A stretch of DNA of 64,000 nt, from assembly GCF_022669055.1 (NCBI RefSeq), contig NZ_JAJMLW010000002.1:186001-250000 (forward strand), in the 5' to 3' direction. Of the stretch, positions 44,401 through 53,418 are shown in pieces. Source of the DNA: Adlercreutzia faecimuris. GTDB lineage: Bacteria; Actinomycetota; Coriobacteriia; Coriobacteriales; Eggerthellaceae. The notes beneath the pieces are model-generated. The model was given only the letters and a program-made list of their open reading frames with translations. It did no database searches and was not told the DNA's origin. The translations under genes were made by a program, and so were the position numbers. Position 1 is the stretch's first letter; every line of letters starts with the position of its first letter.

Positions 44401-46990
44401 CCCCGACAACCCGACGGGCAAGACCCAGGTCATTCGCAAGACGGTCACCGTCAATTACCGCGACTTCCACCAGGAGGGCGTCGCGCTCGACGACTTCTTC
44501 CCCCTGGAGCTCACGTCCACCTCGTCGGTGAAGCCGACCTACGCCGTGTCCAACGCGGCCGTGGCCACGCTCATGCCCGCTGTGGAGGGCACGCCCGCCT
44601 ACGGGCCGGGCGGCAGCCCCGCCCTGGACGACAAGGGGCGCCTGAAGGTGCAGGTGAACAGCTGCGGCACCTCGGTCATCACCGTGGAGCAGAAGCCCAA
44701 CGCGCTCTACACGGGCCTCAAGTACATCCTGACGGTCAACGTCAAGCCCGACCCCACCATCAAACCCCAGGTGCAGATCCGCATGACATGGCGCAACCTC
44801 ACGGCCATCCGCGAGGCGTCGCCCGCCCCGGCCGTGGCCACCTTCGCGCGAGTGCTCGCGGCGGCCGACGCGGCCAACGCCGGCGTGGGCATGAGCTCGC
44901 GGATGGCGCGGGCCGTGGCCGACCGCACCCACACCCCGCCGCGCCCCGGCGACGTGCTCGAGTACACGGTGACGGGCCTCAACCTCACGCCCGGGTCGGC
45001 CTGGCAGGCCGCCGAGCTCAGAGACGCCATCGACAAGAAGCTCACGTTCGACGAGGACGAGGTGGAGCTGGCTCCCAACTACGCCACCCACAGCGACCAG
45101 ACCCAGCTCGGCTCCGACGCCTTCTACGCCGGCTTCAACTGGGACGGCCTCGACTGGGCCCCGGTGAGCCGCGGCACGGGCGATGGCGACTATCAGTTCG
45201 ACGACGCGTCGGCCACGCTCTCCAAGGCCATCGGCACCGTCTACGGCGGCCAGTCGACCTCGGTGCGCTTCCAGGCCGTGGTGGGCGAGGACGAGGGGCT
45301 GGGCGACCGCCCGGCCGGTGGCAAGCTGCCCGAGATCGTCAACAAGCCCGAGGGCACGGGCGACTACGGCAAGCCCGAGGGCACGCTGAAGCCCGGCGAG
45401 CCGGTTCCCGACCCCAAGCCGCTCGACCCCGGCACCGACATCGTCTACGTCGGCGACGACGACCCCGTGCCCGGCAAGCCCGCCACGCCCGACCCCATCC
45501 CCGTGCTGCCGAAAGACCCGGCCGAGCCCGACATCGTCACCACGGTGGACGTGGCGCAGAAGGGCCACGTCGAGGAGCATGACGACGACCGCATCCTGGT
45601 GGGCGACACGCTGGGCGTCACCGTCACCTCGAAGAACCAGGGCGCCGACTCGTGCCTGACCAACGCCGTGGTGAAGGTCACGCTGCCCCAGGGCTTCGAG
45701 CCCAAGGAGGGCACGATCAAGCTCAAGGACGGCGCAGGGAATACCTACGACGTGCCGATGAGCGCCTACGACCCGAAGACCGGCATCATCGCCGTGAACG
45801 CGGGCGACCTCTACGGCGGCGAGGACGCCGTGCTCACCTTCGACGTGGAGGTGACCTCGGTCTACGACCCGGACGACCCGTCGGATCCGAATGATCCCGA
45901 CGGCCCCGGCAACCCGGGTAACCCCGGCGACCCGTCGGATCCCGGCAACCCCGGCGGCCCCGACGATCCGGACGCGCCCGGCCCCGAGCGGCCGACCTCC
46001 CCGGTCATCGAGGGCGGCACGCTCGGCGAGACGCCCACCGACGAGTGGGAGCGCGAGCACCCGACCGACCCCGACGCCGAGCCGGCCGATCCGGACGACA
46101 AGCCCAAGCCCGGCACGCCCTTCGAGCCCGGCAGGCCCTGGGAGGACCTGGAGGAGGAGTTCGTCACCCCCGACCCGGTCAAGCCCGTCATGCCGCCGGT
46201 GCTGCCGGCCAGCCCCAAGCTGGAGGACGATAAGGACGGCAAGGCCGACGTGACGGTGGCCAAGGACGCCCAGAACCTGAGCAGCGCGGACGGCACCACG
46301 CACGTGGGCGACGTCGTCCGCTACACCATCACGGTCACCAACGCGAAGGCGAACACCATCTGGTACGACGTGGTCATCCGCGACGACGTGCCCATGGGGC
46401 TGGAGCCGCTCAAGGACTCGATCAAGCTCACCAGCCGCGACGGCGCGGCGCACGACGTGCCCGACGGCGCCTACGACGTGGAGACGCGGCGCCTGGCCGT
46501 GACGGCCGGCGACCTGCGCGGCCCGGGCGCGGTCACGCTCGTGTTCGACGCGCTCGTCACCGAGGAGGCCGCCGGCGCCGACATCGGCAACGTGGCCGAG
46601 GCGTTCGGCACGCTGCCCTCCGGCGTCGACGCGGGGGCCGTGGGCGAGGGCGTGTCGCGCCCGACCGGCGGCGAGCCCTTCGAGCCCGAGGACGGCTGGA
46701 AGCAGTTCGAGCGCGACCACGCGGGCCTGGCCAACCCCGACGCGTCCTACCCCGCGGGGGTCGACGCCAAGGGCGGCGTGATCGCCGAGCCGCGGCCGGA
46801 GGACCCGGCGGGCGACGGGACGGGCACGAAGGCGCCCATCCGCCTGGCCCAGACGGGCGACGAGCTCGTGGCCCCGTCGGTGGCCCTCGTCATGGCCGCC
46901 GCGGCGGCGGGCGTCATGCTCATGGCGGCCGCGGCCCAGCACCGACGCCGGCGCGAGGCGCTGGTGAGCCGCCACCGCAGCCAGTGGTAA
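41465..46990 (+). CDS. Giant LAQTG-anchored surface protein 1, probably phase-variable
   Basis: A 1841-residue secreted protein (ATG 41465 after AGGAGA). It has a signal peptide (about 1-33, CALAVMLACGLMIP core), an N-terminal beta-helix-like region with repeated GGG.SAGIGSG / NGG..... motifs resembling carbohydrate-binding surface domains (about 50-540), and an MBG-like segment (YDGLPFDPLK, about 660). Three DUF11-like beta-sandwich modules follow (about 1150-1300, 1355-1470, 1590-1720), separated by Pro/Asp/Gly linkers. It ends in the sorting signal LAQTG (1794-1798), a TM helix and an Arg-rich tail. Nine C residues after the signal peptide make on/off switching likely. It is probably an adhesin; the ligand is unknown. 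The N-terminal third looks less GC-rich than neighbouring genes. Confidence 0.88.
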   Translation: MRKTHPVLRCALAVMLACGLMIPTVALTAFADVENSLTPPLAVTDVAAAPDDGADAAAAAAASKARAANAGGFTVEGGTQATGPTPGTGDWFFDTTKGTLLILSSTPLTVSTSGQTTNNIEVYPGVKADLTLAGVNINSPLAPINLVTNSREDKSGVKATNGDQIVNKTMLYLTIAENTTNTLVCSDAGTTGSPGIRCGWGSVLVIDDAITNVRQGGSKFNLDDIVTPENGMVPYDVTLIDGKTTLSKGDPLLGMDAEGCVLNVIGGGHSAGIGSGPNENAGTLVFNGGDITARCLPFGTNYAISNGAGIGGGSNGSGTVMIFNGGTVDAYGGSCGAGIGSGLGYHTKDHLAGVTKGDAIDIPTGAGAEARSGGYSFKAAPQDVDWFCCKTSYMTCPGRVHFLISATAENYFTVAGDITVNGGLINVTSGAHGNALGQSCAHGPSSNRNHVIRVTGGTVKTTVKGADPGGFTPGPDRPPVASLGAAFGYTIVTGGSIQLATDEGTGKPAFQGIGDTAFNTQGIATWDDVEAYKTAHDGNGLPDNDKVFMLTVNLKDSDEKLTNEKITKFDLYIGGNKQNYGAPAQFTEGKLYLWLPEWAADPKAPQEVRIEMAVLKGGVSTPIDPLFITKPDANNPDQTAKRWIEFTFPADYQKYLTKDYDGLPFDPLKVGPDNVIEVNREQGGVPIKETLKNGADVTFKYQMLKQDEEGEWVPDGLESAEGATSLPADAGRFSVTMISYEYAKLDNYKASYWGHQAKGTAVINRVPAVLEIEGVEWGHLDVDKPEGASDAWTPIVADQEAGGVAGNRLKLTFNVRSANTTALTCAAPTGEFQVRIDGVDVGDPIKLTADAVTASKHSTFEQKDIEVKSKTGGTETRHATVVTYYLDPANRDGLLELLEQAGDGGEHKVSIEYIADRNYVQGVDKNPDNASEDDAFIVPVPPKGDVGSDDPDKVQVEDTPTVPGGSDPSDPSDPDKPVDPDNPTGKTQVIRKTVTVNYRDFHQEGVALDDFFPLELTSTSSVKPTYAVSNAAVATLMPAVEGTPAYGPGGSPALDDKGRLKVQVNSCGTSVITVEQKPNALYTGLKYILTVNVKPDPTIKPQVQIRMTWRNLTAIREASPAPAVATFARVLAAADAANAGVGMSSRMARAVADRTHTPPRPGDVLEYTVTGLNLTPGSAWQAAELRDAIDKKLTFDEDEVELAPNYATHSDQTQLGSDAFYAGFNWDGLDWAPVSRGTGDGDYQFDDASATLSKAIGTVYGGQSTSVRFQAVVGEDEGLGDRPAGGKLPEIVNKPEGTGDYGKPEGTLKPGEPVPDPKPLDPGTDIVYVGDDDPVPGKPATPDPIPVLPKDPAEPDIVTTVDVAQKGHVEEHDDDRILVGDTLGVTVTSKNQGADSCLTNAVVKVTLPQGFEPKEGTIKLKDGAGNTYDVPMSAYDPKTGIIAVNAGDLYGGEDAVLTFDVEVTSVYDPDDPSDPNDPDGPGNPGNPGDPSDPGNPGGPDDPDAPGPERPTSPVIEGGTLGETPTDEWEREHPTDPDAEPADPDDKPKPGTPFEPGRPWEDLEEEFVTPDPVKPVMPPVLPASPKLEDDKDGKADVTVAKDAQNLSSADGTTHVGDVVRYTITVTNAKANTIWYDVVIRDDVPMGLEPLKDSIKLTSRDGAAHDVPDGAYDVETRRLAVTAGDLRGPGAVTLVFDALVTEEAAGADIGNVAEAFGTLPSGVDAGAVGEGVSRPTGGEPFEPEDGWKQFERDHAGLANPDASYPAGVDAKGGVIAEPRPEDPAGDGTGTKAPIRLAQTGDELVAPSVALVMAAAAAGVMLMAAAAQHRRRREALVSRHRSQW
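41577..41585 (+). repeat. C9 homopolymer in surface protein gene 1
   Basis: Nine consecutive C encode the end of Thr, two Pro and the first base of Leu (codons 38-41). Loss of one C leads to TAG at 41601-41603; gain of one C leads to TGA at 41596-41598. The tract sits in the same protein context (TPPL) in the paralogue at 48239. Confidence 0.95.
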
Positions 46991-46996
46991 CCGCCT

Positions 46997-47030
46997 AAGG
47001 GGGCCGCGCCGAGAGCGCGGCCCCCTTTCC
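46997..47030 (+). terminator. Terminator after surface protein gene 1
   Basis: AGGGGGCCGCGC (46998-47009) pairs with GCGCGGCCCCCT (47015-47026) across CGAGA, followed by TTCCTTGTCCTTT. The same stem sequence terminates the paralogue at 53419-53447. Confidence 0.85.
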
Positions 47031-47043
47031 TTGTCCTTTCGCC

Positions 47044-47049
47044 TACAAT
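47044..47049 (+). promoter_or_regulatory. -10 element of dapB
   Basis: TACAAT, 34 bp before the dapB ATG and just after the preceding terminator; AAGGAGGA provides the ribosome site. Confidence 0.5.
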
Positions 47050-47083
47050 GGGGCGATACGCTGACGATCGAAGGAGGACGCAG

Positions 47084-47851
47084 ATGATCAAGGTTGCCGT
47101 TGCCGGGTGCGCGGGGCGCATGGGGAGCGCGGTGGTGGACGCCGTCACCGCCGCCGATGACATGGAGGTGGCCTGCGGCATCGACCCGCACGGCGCCGAG
47201 GCGGGCTTCCCGGTCTACGCGAGCGTGGCCGAGGCCGTCGCGGCCGGCGGCTTCGACGTGCTGGTCGACTTCACCCAGCCCGACGTGGTGGCTGGCAACC
47301 TCGCCGCCGCGCTGCCGGCCGGCGTCGACTGCGTGGTGGGCACGACGGGGCTTGCCAACGACGTGCTCGAGGCCCTGGCCGCCCAGGCGGCGCCCGGCAC
47401 GTGCCTGTTCTACGCGCCCAACTTCACCACCGGCGCCGTGCTGATGATGGAGTTCGCCCGCGCCGCCGCGCCCTACTTCCCCGAGGCCGAGGTCATCGAG
47501 TTCCACCACTGCAACAAGAAGGACGCCCCGTCGGGCACGGCCGTGCGCACCGCCCAGATGATCGCCGAGGCCCGCGCCCCGCGCGTGAGCGCCGCCCCCG
47601 GCCGCGAGACCGAGGTGCCCGGCGCCGGGGGCGCGCGCGGCGCGCTCGTCGACGGCGTGCCGGTGCACGCGGTGCGGTCCATGGGCTACGTGGCCTCGCA
47701 GGAGGTCATCTTCGGCTCGCTCGGCCAGACGCTCACCCTGCGCCACGACTCGTGGGACCGCAGCTCCTACATGCCCGGCGTCCTGCTGGGCATCCGCAGC
47801 GTCGGCGCCCGCGAGGGCCTCATCGTGGGCCTCGAGCAGTTCATGGACTAG
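47084..47851 (+). CDS. dapB: 4-hydroxy-tetrahydrodipicolinate reductase
   Basis: A 255-residue NAD(P)H-dependent reductase of lysine/diaminopimelate synthesis. It has the dinucleotide-binding loop AVAGCAGRMGSAV (about 5-17), DFTQPD, GTTGL, and the catalytic/substrate segment EFHHCNKKDAPSGTA (about 142-156; His and Lys). It lies between the two surface protein genes, with dapA beyond the second, so the dap genes have been split by the paralogue pair. Confidence 0.95.
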   Translation: MIKVAVAGCAGRMGSAVVDAVTAADDMEVACGIDPHGAEAGFPVYASVAEAVAAGGFDVLVDFTQPDVVAGNLAAALPAGVDCVVGTTGLANDVLEALAAQAAPGTCLFYAPNFTTGAVLMMEFARAAAPYFPEAEVIEFHHCNKKDAPSGTAVRTAQMIAEARAPRVSAAPGRETEVPGAGGARGALVDGVPVHAVRSMGYVASQEVIFGSLGQTLTLRHDSWDRSSYMPGVLLGIRSVGAREGLIVGLEQFMD

Positions 47852-47883
47852 CGTCCGCGTACGTCCAAGGGCACGACGGCGCC

Positions 47884-47909
47884 GGGGCGGGGGAGGATTC
47901 TCCCGCCCC
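47884..47909 (+). terminator. Hairpin after dapB
   Basis: GGGGCGGG (47884-47891) pairs with CCCGCCCC (47902-47909). There is no strong T-run (GCTTGGGTT). Probable dapB terminator. Confidence 0.5.
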
Positions 47910-48003
47910 GCTTGGGTTCTGGGCGGCGGCGCGGTGCCTTGGGGCGGCCGCGCGGCGGCACGCGCTCGGCGGGTTCGAGGGTTCGCGGGACGCGCGGGCG
48001 GTG

Positions 48004-48045
48004 TATAATCTCATCTCATATACGTTTCGGTAACGGGAGCGTTAC
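48004..48045 (+). promoter_or_regulatory. Promoter and leader inverted repeat of surface protein gene 2
   Basis: TATAAT (48004-48009) is a perfect -10. The perfect inverted repeat GTAACG-GGAG-CGTTAC (48030-48045) follows 20 bp downstream, inside the expected 5' leader. The same element, partly degraded, is upstream of surface protein gene 1. Confidence 0.65.
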
Positions 48046-48108
48046 GGCCCGGGGCAAGCGGGCCGGACACGCACGGCATGCTGGCAGCCAGCAGAATGAG
48101 AGAGAGCC

Positions 48109-51100
48109 ATGAGGAAGACGCACCACGAGAGGCGCCCGCGCCGGGCATTCCGCTGCGCGCTAGCCGCCGTCCTCGCCTGCGGGCTGATGATCCCCGCCGC
48201 GGGGATCGCGGCCTTCGCGGACGCGGAGGAATCGCCTACCCCCCCCCTTGCTCCTAAGATAGAGCCCGCGGCCGAAGCCGCCGCGGCCCCGGCGCCGCGC
48301 GACGGCGGGTTCACGCCCATCCCGAGCAGCGACTTCGAGATCCGCGGGGGCAAGGCGGCCACGGCCGTCGACGCGAAGGACGGCGACTGGTTCTTCGACG
48401 GCACCGTCCTCCACATCCTCACCAGCACCCCGCTCGCCGTGCGCACCACACCCCAGCCGGTCGCCGGCAAGGAGGGCGAGTTCACCCCCAAGCAGACGGC
48501 CCAGAGCATCCGCATCGAACCGGGGGTCAAGGCCGACCTCACCCTGGCGGGCGTGACCATCGCCTCCACGGTGGCTCCCATAGACATCATCACCAACAAA
48601 TGGGACACGGCCGATAAGAGCGCCGCCGTCACGCCGGCGGACATCCTGCATAAGACGATGCTTCACCTCACGTTGGCCGACGGCAGCGTCAACACCCTCA
48701 CCTGCACCACCACCGGCGTCGGCTCGAAGGGCTCGCCCGCGCTGCGCTGCGGCTACGGGTCGGTGCTCGTCATCGACGATGAGGTGCGCAACCTCGATGC
48801 GTCCAACAACATCGTGACCCCCGTCAACGGCGTGGTGCCCTACGACGTGACGCTCGCGACGGGCCAGAGCCTGCAGGCGGGCGATCCGCTCTCCCGCATG
48901 GACTCCGCCAATCCCGGAACCCTCAAAGCCACGCACGGCGGTCATTCCGCCTGCATCGGCGGCGGTCCCAAGGAGGATTCCGGCACCATCATCATCAACG
49001 GCGGCATCGTCTACGCCAACGGCAACACGGGGAACTCCGATTGCAACACCGGTGCGGGCATCGGCGGCGGCGACGGCGGATCGGGCACGGTGATCACCAT
49101 CAACGGCGGCGTCATCGACGCCCAGGCGCCCTACCATGGGGCGGGCATCGGCGCCGGCTGGAGCTGGAAGAACCCGGGGAATCTGGCCCATGACGATGCG
49201 CTCACCATTCCCAACGCGCCGCAGAACAACGGGTACAACCAGTACGGCGGGGGAGATCCCTCCGACTGCTACCTCAACGTCGGCGGCGACATCACCATCA
49301 ACGGCGGCTTCGTCAAGGCCAAGGCCGGCGGCCATGGAAATGCGTTCGGCCAGGCCTGCGGCGGCACCCCCAGCTCGAACCGCAACCACATCATGCGCGT
49401 CACCGGCGGCACGCTGCTGCCCACGGGCATGGTCGACCGCTTCGACATCGGCGGCAACTACGGCTACCTCATCATCACCGGCGGCTCGGTGAACTGCAAC
49501 GTGTGGGATCAGAACCGCACGGTCAACACCTACCCGTCCACTAACGTCTACAAGGGTGACTACAAGTTTCAGGGCATCGGCGGCACGGCCTTCAACACCC
49601 CCGGCATCACCGAGTGGAGCCAGATCCAGACCCTCGAGGGCGGCGCGCTGCCCGAGAAGGACAAGGTGAAGCTCGTCACCATCGACCTGTCCCCCGATAT
49701 CGTGGGCGCCGACAAGAACTGCAAGATCGAGGACTGGGAGCTCTACGTCAACAGCGAGAAGCGCACCTACGGCGCCCCCTCCTACCTGGACAACGGCAAG
49801 CTGTACCTGTGGCTGTCCAGCGAGGACGCCGTCAAGCCCGTGGCGGTGGAGCTCAAGTACCGCGACGAGAAGGGCGAGGTGGTGGAGCTCGAGACCATCG
49901 AGACCCTCGGCGACGGCGGCTCGGCCGCCAAGCGCTGGGTGAAGTTCGACCTGGACGAGAAGAACTTCCCCGGCGGCCTGACCAAGCACTACGACGGGCT
50001 GCCCCTGGCCAAGTGGTCGGTGGAGAAGACCCCCATCGAGGTGACGAGCAAGACGGGCATCACCCGCAAGCTGGACAAGGACTTCGACGATGCGGGCAAC
50101 CCCTACGTTACCTTCGCCTACCAGCTGTACAAGGACGACGGCACGCTCGGCCCCATGTCGGAGGAGGCCACCGAGATGCCGGCCGACGCGGGCCGCATGC
50201 ACTTCACCATGCACTCGACCCAGTTCGCCAAGGACAAGGACCTCTCCGTCACCTACTGGGGACATGAGACCTCGGGCGACTGCGTCATCACCGAGGCCAA
50301 GGCCGTCGTCAACCTGTCCTCGTCGTCCTGGGTGCGGCTGAACGAGGCCGACGGGTCCCACGTCGACGTCAATGAGGGCGACGAGCTGCCCGGCACGCAC
50401 CTGCGCCTGGTCTTCGACATCCAGAGCGCCTCGTCGGAGGCGCTCACCTGCCGCCAGCCCACCGGCCACTTCCAGGTGCTGGTGGACGGCGAGCCCGTGG
50501 GCGAGCAGATCGCGCTCGACGACGAGGCGGTGAAGAAGGCCTCGGGCACGCAGCACTCCACCGTGAGCACCCTGGAGGGCCCGGTCGACGCCGACGACAA
50601 GACCAAGAAGAACCGCTGGGCCACCCAGGTGACCTACTTCCTGGATCCGACGCTGCTCGACGGCGAACTCGACGCCGCCGACGGCAAGCTCGACCACGAG
50701 GTGACCGTCCAGTACGTCCCCGACAAGAACTACGTGGAGAGCGTGGAGAACAACCCCTCCAACGCGGCCACCGCGCCCACCACCATCATTCCCGTCAAGC
50801 CCAAGGAGGAGGTCACCGCCGGCGGCACGAAGCTGGACTTCAAGGAGGACCGCGCCTCGCTCAAGCTGCCCTACAGCCAGTTCAACACCGAGGGCGGCGC
50901 GGCCAGCGACTTCTTCAACCTGAGCTTCGACTCCACCTCGGCGGCGAAGGTGAGCTATGTGAGCTCCAACCCCGCCGTGGCCGACATCGAGCGCGACGAG
51001 GACGGCAACCCGGTCTTCGACGAGGACGGCAACGTCAAGGTGCAGGTGTTCTCCTGCGGCAACGCCGTCATCACGATGACCCAGGGCGCCAACGCCTTCT

Positions 51101-53394
51101 ACAGCGGGCAGCGGCGCATCCTCGACCTCACCATCACCCCCGATCCCACCATCAGGCCCCAGGTGCAGATCCGCCTCACCCAGCGCAACCTGACCGCGCT
51201 CGCCGAGGCGCAGGGCGCGCTCCTCTCGGTGACCCCGTTCGCCCTGGCCGCCGCCGACGCGCTCGGCGTGGAGCCCTACGCCGCCCGTGCCGCGGTCGAC
51301 CGCGCCAGCATGCCGCCGCGCCCCGGCGACTTGATGGAGTACACGGTGACGGGCCTCAACCTGACCCAGGGGTCGGCCTGGCAGGCCGCCGAGCTCAGAG
51401 ACGCCATCGACCAGCGCCTCACCTTCGACGCCGAGAGCGTGGAGACGGCCGCCAACTACGAGACGCCCGACTCCGACCCGCTGCTGGGCACGCCCGCCTT
51501 CTACCAGGGCTTCGAGTGGGACAAGCTGGACTGGGCCCCGGTTGACCGCGGCACCGGCGACGACGAGTACCGGTTCGACGACGCCTCGGCCACGCTGTCC
51601 AAGCTGATCGGCACCGTCTACGGCGGGCAGTCGACCTCGGTGCGCTTCCAGGCCCGGGTGGGGGAGAACCAGGGGCTCGGCGAGCGCCCCGGCGACGACG
51701 GCAAGCTGCCCGAGCTGAAGAACGAGCCCGAGGGATCGGGCGGCTTCGGCAAGGACGAGAAGGACCTCGCGCCGGGCGAGAAGCCCGTGCCTCCCGAGAC
51801 ACTCGACCCCGACGTCGACATCGTCGTCGTGGGCGATGACGACCCCGACCCGTCCACGCCGAACGTGCCCTCCTCGCCCAAGCCCACCCCCGTGCTGCCG
51901 AAGGACCCGGCGGCGGCCGACATCGTCACCACGGTGACAGTGGAGCAGACCGGTCATCGCGAGGAGCACGACGACGACCGCATCCTGGTGGGCGACACCC
52001 TGACCGTGACGGTGACCTCCACCAACAAGGGCCCCGACTCCAAGCTCGTCGACGCCGTGGTGAGGGCCACGCTGCCGGTGGGCATGGAGCCCAAGGACGG
52101 CACGATCAGGCTCACGGCCGGCGGCAGGACCTACGACGTGCCGATGAGCGCCTACGACCCGAAGACCGGCGTCATCGCCGTGAACGCGGGCGACCTGTAC
52201 TTCGGGGAGAGCGCCGTGCTCACCTTCGACGTGGAGGTAGTGTCGACCTCCGAGACGCGCCTGCCGGAGGATCCCGACGGCCCCGGCAAGCCCGGCGATC
52301 CCGACGACCCGTCCGACCCCAGCGACCCGTCCGATCCCGGCAAGCCCGACCCGACGCGGCCGGAGGGCCCCGCCATCGAGGGCGGCGCGCTCGGCGGCAC
52401 GCCCACCGACGAGTGGGGGCGCGAGCACCCGACAGACCCCGACGCCGAGCCGGCCGACCCCGCCGACAAGCCTAAGCCGGGCACGCCCTTCGAGCCCGGC
52501 GGGCCCTGGGAGGACCTCGAGGACGACTACGTGGCGACCCTGCCGGCGACCGACCCCGGCATGCCGCCGGTGCTGCCGGCCGACCCCAAGCTGGAGGACG
52601 ACGAGGAGGGCCCGGCCGACGTCAGGCTGGCGAAGGTCGCGCGCAACCTCGACCGCGACGACGGCACGACCCGCGTCGGCGACGTGGTGCGCTACACGGT
52701 GACGCTGTCCAACGCCCGGCCCCACACCATGTGGTACGGCGCCGTCATCCGCGACGTGGTGCCCGTCGGCGTCGAGCCGCTCTCCGAGTCCATCCGCGTG
52801 ACCGGCCCCGACGGCGCGGAGCATGCGGTTTTGGACGACGCCTACGACCCGGGCACGCGCGTGCTCGCCGTCGCCGTGGGCGATCTGGTGGGCGGCCGGT
52901 CCGCCACGCTCGTGTTCGACGCGCTGGTGACCGAGGAGGCCCTCGGCGCCGACGTGGGCAACGTGGCCGCCGCCTTCGGCACGCGGCCCTCCGAGGCCGA
53001 GCCGGGCGAGGTGGCCGGCGGCGCGCCGCGGCCGGTGCCCGGCACGCCGTTCGCGCCCGAGGGCGGCTGGGACGAGTTCCTGGAGGGCCGGCCCGGCGTC
53101 GACAACGCCCAGGCGCCCGCCTACGCCCCGGGCACGGACGGCGAGGGCGGCGTGAGGCCCGCCGAGCAGCCGGGCGGCGGCGACGGCGCGGCCGGCCCCG
53201 GCGCGGGGGCCGGGGACGGCGGCAAGGGCTCGCGCACGCCCATCCGCCTGGCCCAGACCGGCGACGAGCTCGTCGCCCCGTCGGTGGCCCTCGTCCTGGC
53301 CGCCGCAGCCGCCGGCGTCATGCTCATGGCGGCCGCCGCCCAGCGCCGCAGCCGGCGCGAGGCCCTGGCCCGGCGCCACGCCGGCCGCTGGTAG
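48109..53394 (+). CDS. Giant LAQTG-anchored surface protein 2, probably phase-variable
   Basis: A 1761-residue paralogue of surface protein 1 with the same plan. It has a signal peptide (about 1-41), a repeated GGHSACIGGG / GAGIGGGDGGSGT beta-helix-like region (about 75-500), and an MBG-like segment (HYDGLPLAKW, about 625). Three DUF11-like modules follow (about 1070-1220, 1275-1385, 1500-1630) with Pro/Asp/Gly linkers, then LAQTG (1714-1718), a TM helix and an Arg-rich tail. The C-terminal half is far more similar to protein 1 than the N-terminal half, so the two may present different binding domains on the same stalk. It carries the same C9 tract. Confidence 0.88.
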   Translation: MRKTHHERRPRRAFRCALAAVLACGLMIPAAGIAAFADAEESPTPPLAPKIEPAAEAAAAPAPRDGGFTPIPSSDFEIRGGKAATAVDAKDGDWFFDGTVLHILTSTPLAVRTTPQPVAGKEGEFTPKQTAQSIRIEPGVKADLTLAGVTIASTVAPIDIITNKWDTADKSAAVTPADILHKTMLHLTLADGSVNTLTCTTTGVGSKGSPALRCGYGSVLVIDDEVRNLDASNNIVTPVNGVVPYDVTLATGQSLQAGDPLSRMDSANPGTLKATHGGHSACIGGGPKEDSGTIIINGGIVYANGNTGNSDCNTGAGIGGGDGGSGTVITINGGVIDAQAPYHGAGIGAGWSWKNPGNLAHDDALTIPNAPQNNGYNQYGGGDPSDCYLNVGGDITINGGFVKAKAGGHGNAFGQACGGTPSSNRNHIMRVTGGTLLPTGMVDRFDIGGNYGYLIITGGSVNCNVWDQNRTVNTYPSTNVYKGDYKFQGIGGTAFNTPGITEWSQIQTLEGGALPEKDKVKLVTIDLSPDIVGADKNCKIEDWELYVNSEKRTYGAPSYLDNGKLYLWLSSEDAVKPVAVELKYRDEKGEVVELETIETLGDGGSAAKRWVKFDLDEKNFPGGLTKHYDGLPLAKWSVEKTPIEVTSKTGITRKLDKDFDDAGNPYVTFAYQLYKDDGTLGPMSEEATEMPADAGRMHFTMHSTQFAKDKDLSVTYWGHETSGDCVITEAKAVVNLSSSSWVRLNEADGSHVDVNEGDELPGTHLRLVFDIQSASSEALTCRQPTGHFQVLVDGEPVGEQIALDDEAVKKASGTQHSTVSTLEGPVDADDKTKKNRWATQVTYFLDPTLLDGELDAADGKLDHEVTVQYVPDKNYVESVENNPSNAATAPTTIIPVKPKEEVTAGGTKLDFKEDRASLKLPYSQFNTEGGAASDFFNLSFDSTSAAKVSYVSSNPAVADIERDEDGNPVFDEDGNVKVQVFSCGNAVITMTQGANAFYSGQRRILDLTITPDPTIRPQVQIRLTQRNLTALAEAQGALLSVTPFALAAADALGVEPYAARAAVDRASMPPRPGDLMEYTVTGLNLTQGSAWQAAELRDAIDQRLTFDAESVETAANYETPDSDPLLGTPAFYQGFEWDKLDWAPVDRGTGDDEYRFDDASATLSKLIGTVYGGQSTSVRFQARVGENQGLGERPGDDGKLPELKNEPEGSGGFGKDEKDLAPGEKPVPPETLDPDVDIVVVGDDDPDPSTPNVPSSPKPTPVLPKDPAAADIVTTVTVEQTGHREEHDDDRILVGDTLTVTVTSTNKGPDSKLVDAVVRATLPVGMEPKDGTIRLTAGGRTYDVPMSAYDPKTGVIAVNAGDLYFGESAVLTFDVEVVSTSETRLPEDPDGPGKPGDPDDPSDPSDPSDPGKPDPTRPEGPAIEGGALGGTPTDEWGREHPTDPDAEPADPADKPKPGTPFEPGGPWEDLEDDYVATLPATDPGMPPVLPADPKLEDDEEGPADVRLAKVARNLDRDDGTTRVGDVVRYTVTLSNARPHTMWYGAVIRDVVPVGVEPLSESIRVTGPDGAEHAVLDDAYDPGTRVLAVAVGDLVGGRSATLVFDALVTEEALGADVGNVAAAFGTRPSEAEPGEVAGGAPRPVPGTPFAPEGGWDEFLEGRPGVDNAQAPAYAPGTDGEGGVRPAEQPGGGDGAAGPGAGAGDGGKGSRTPIRLAQTGDELVAPSVALVLAAAAAGVMLMAAAAQRRSRREALARRHAGRW
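48239..48247 (+). repeat. C9 homopolymer in surface protein gene 2
   Basis: Nine consecutive C in the codons for TPPL (codons 44-47). Loss of one C leads to TAG at 48260-48262; gain of one C leads to TAA at 48255-48257. Length and protein context are the same as in surface protein gene 1. Confidence 0.95.
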
Positions 53395-53418
53395 GAGCCG
53401 GGGGCCGCGCATCCGCCC

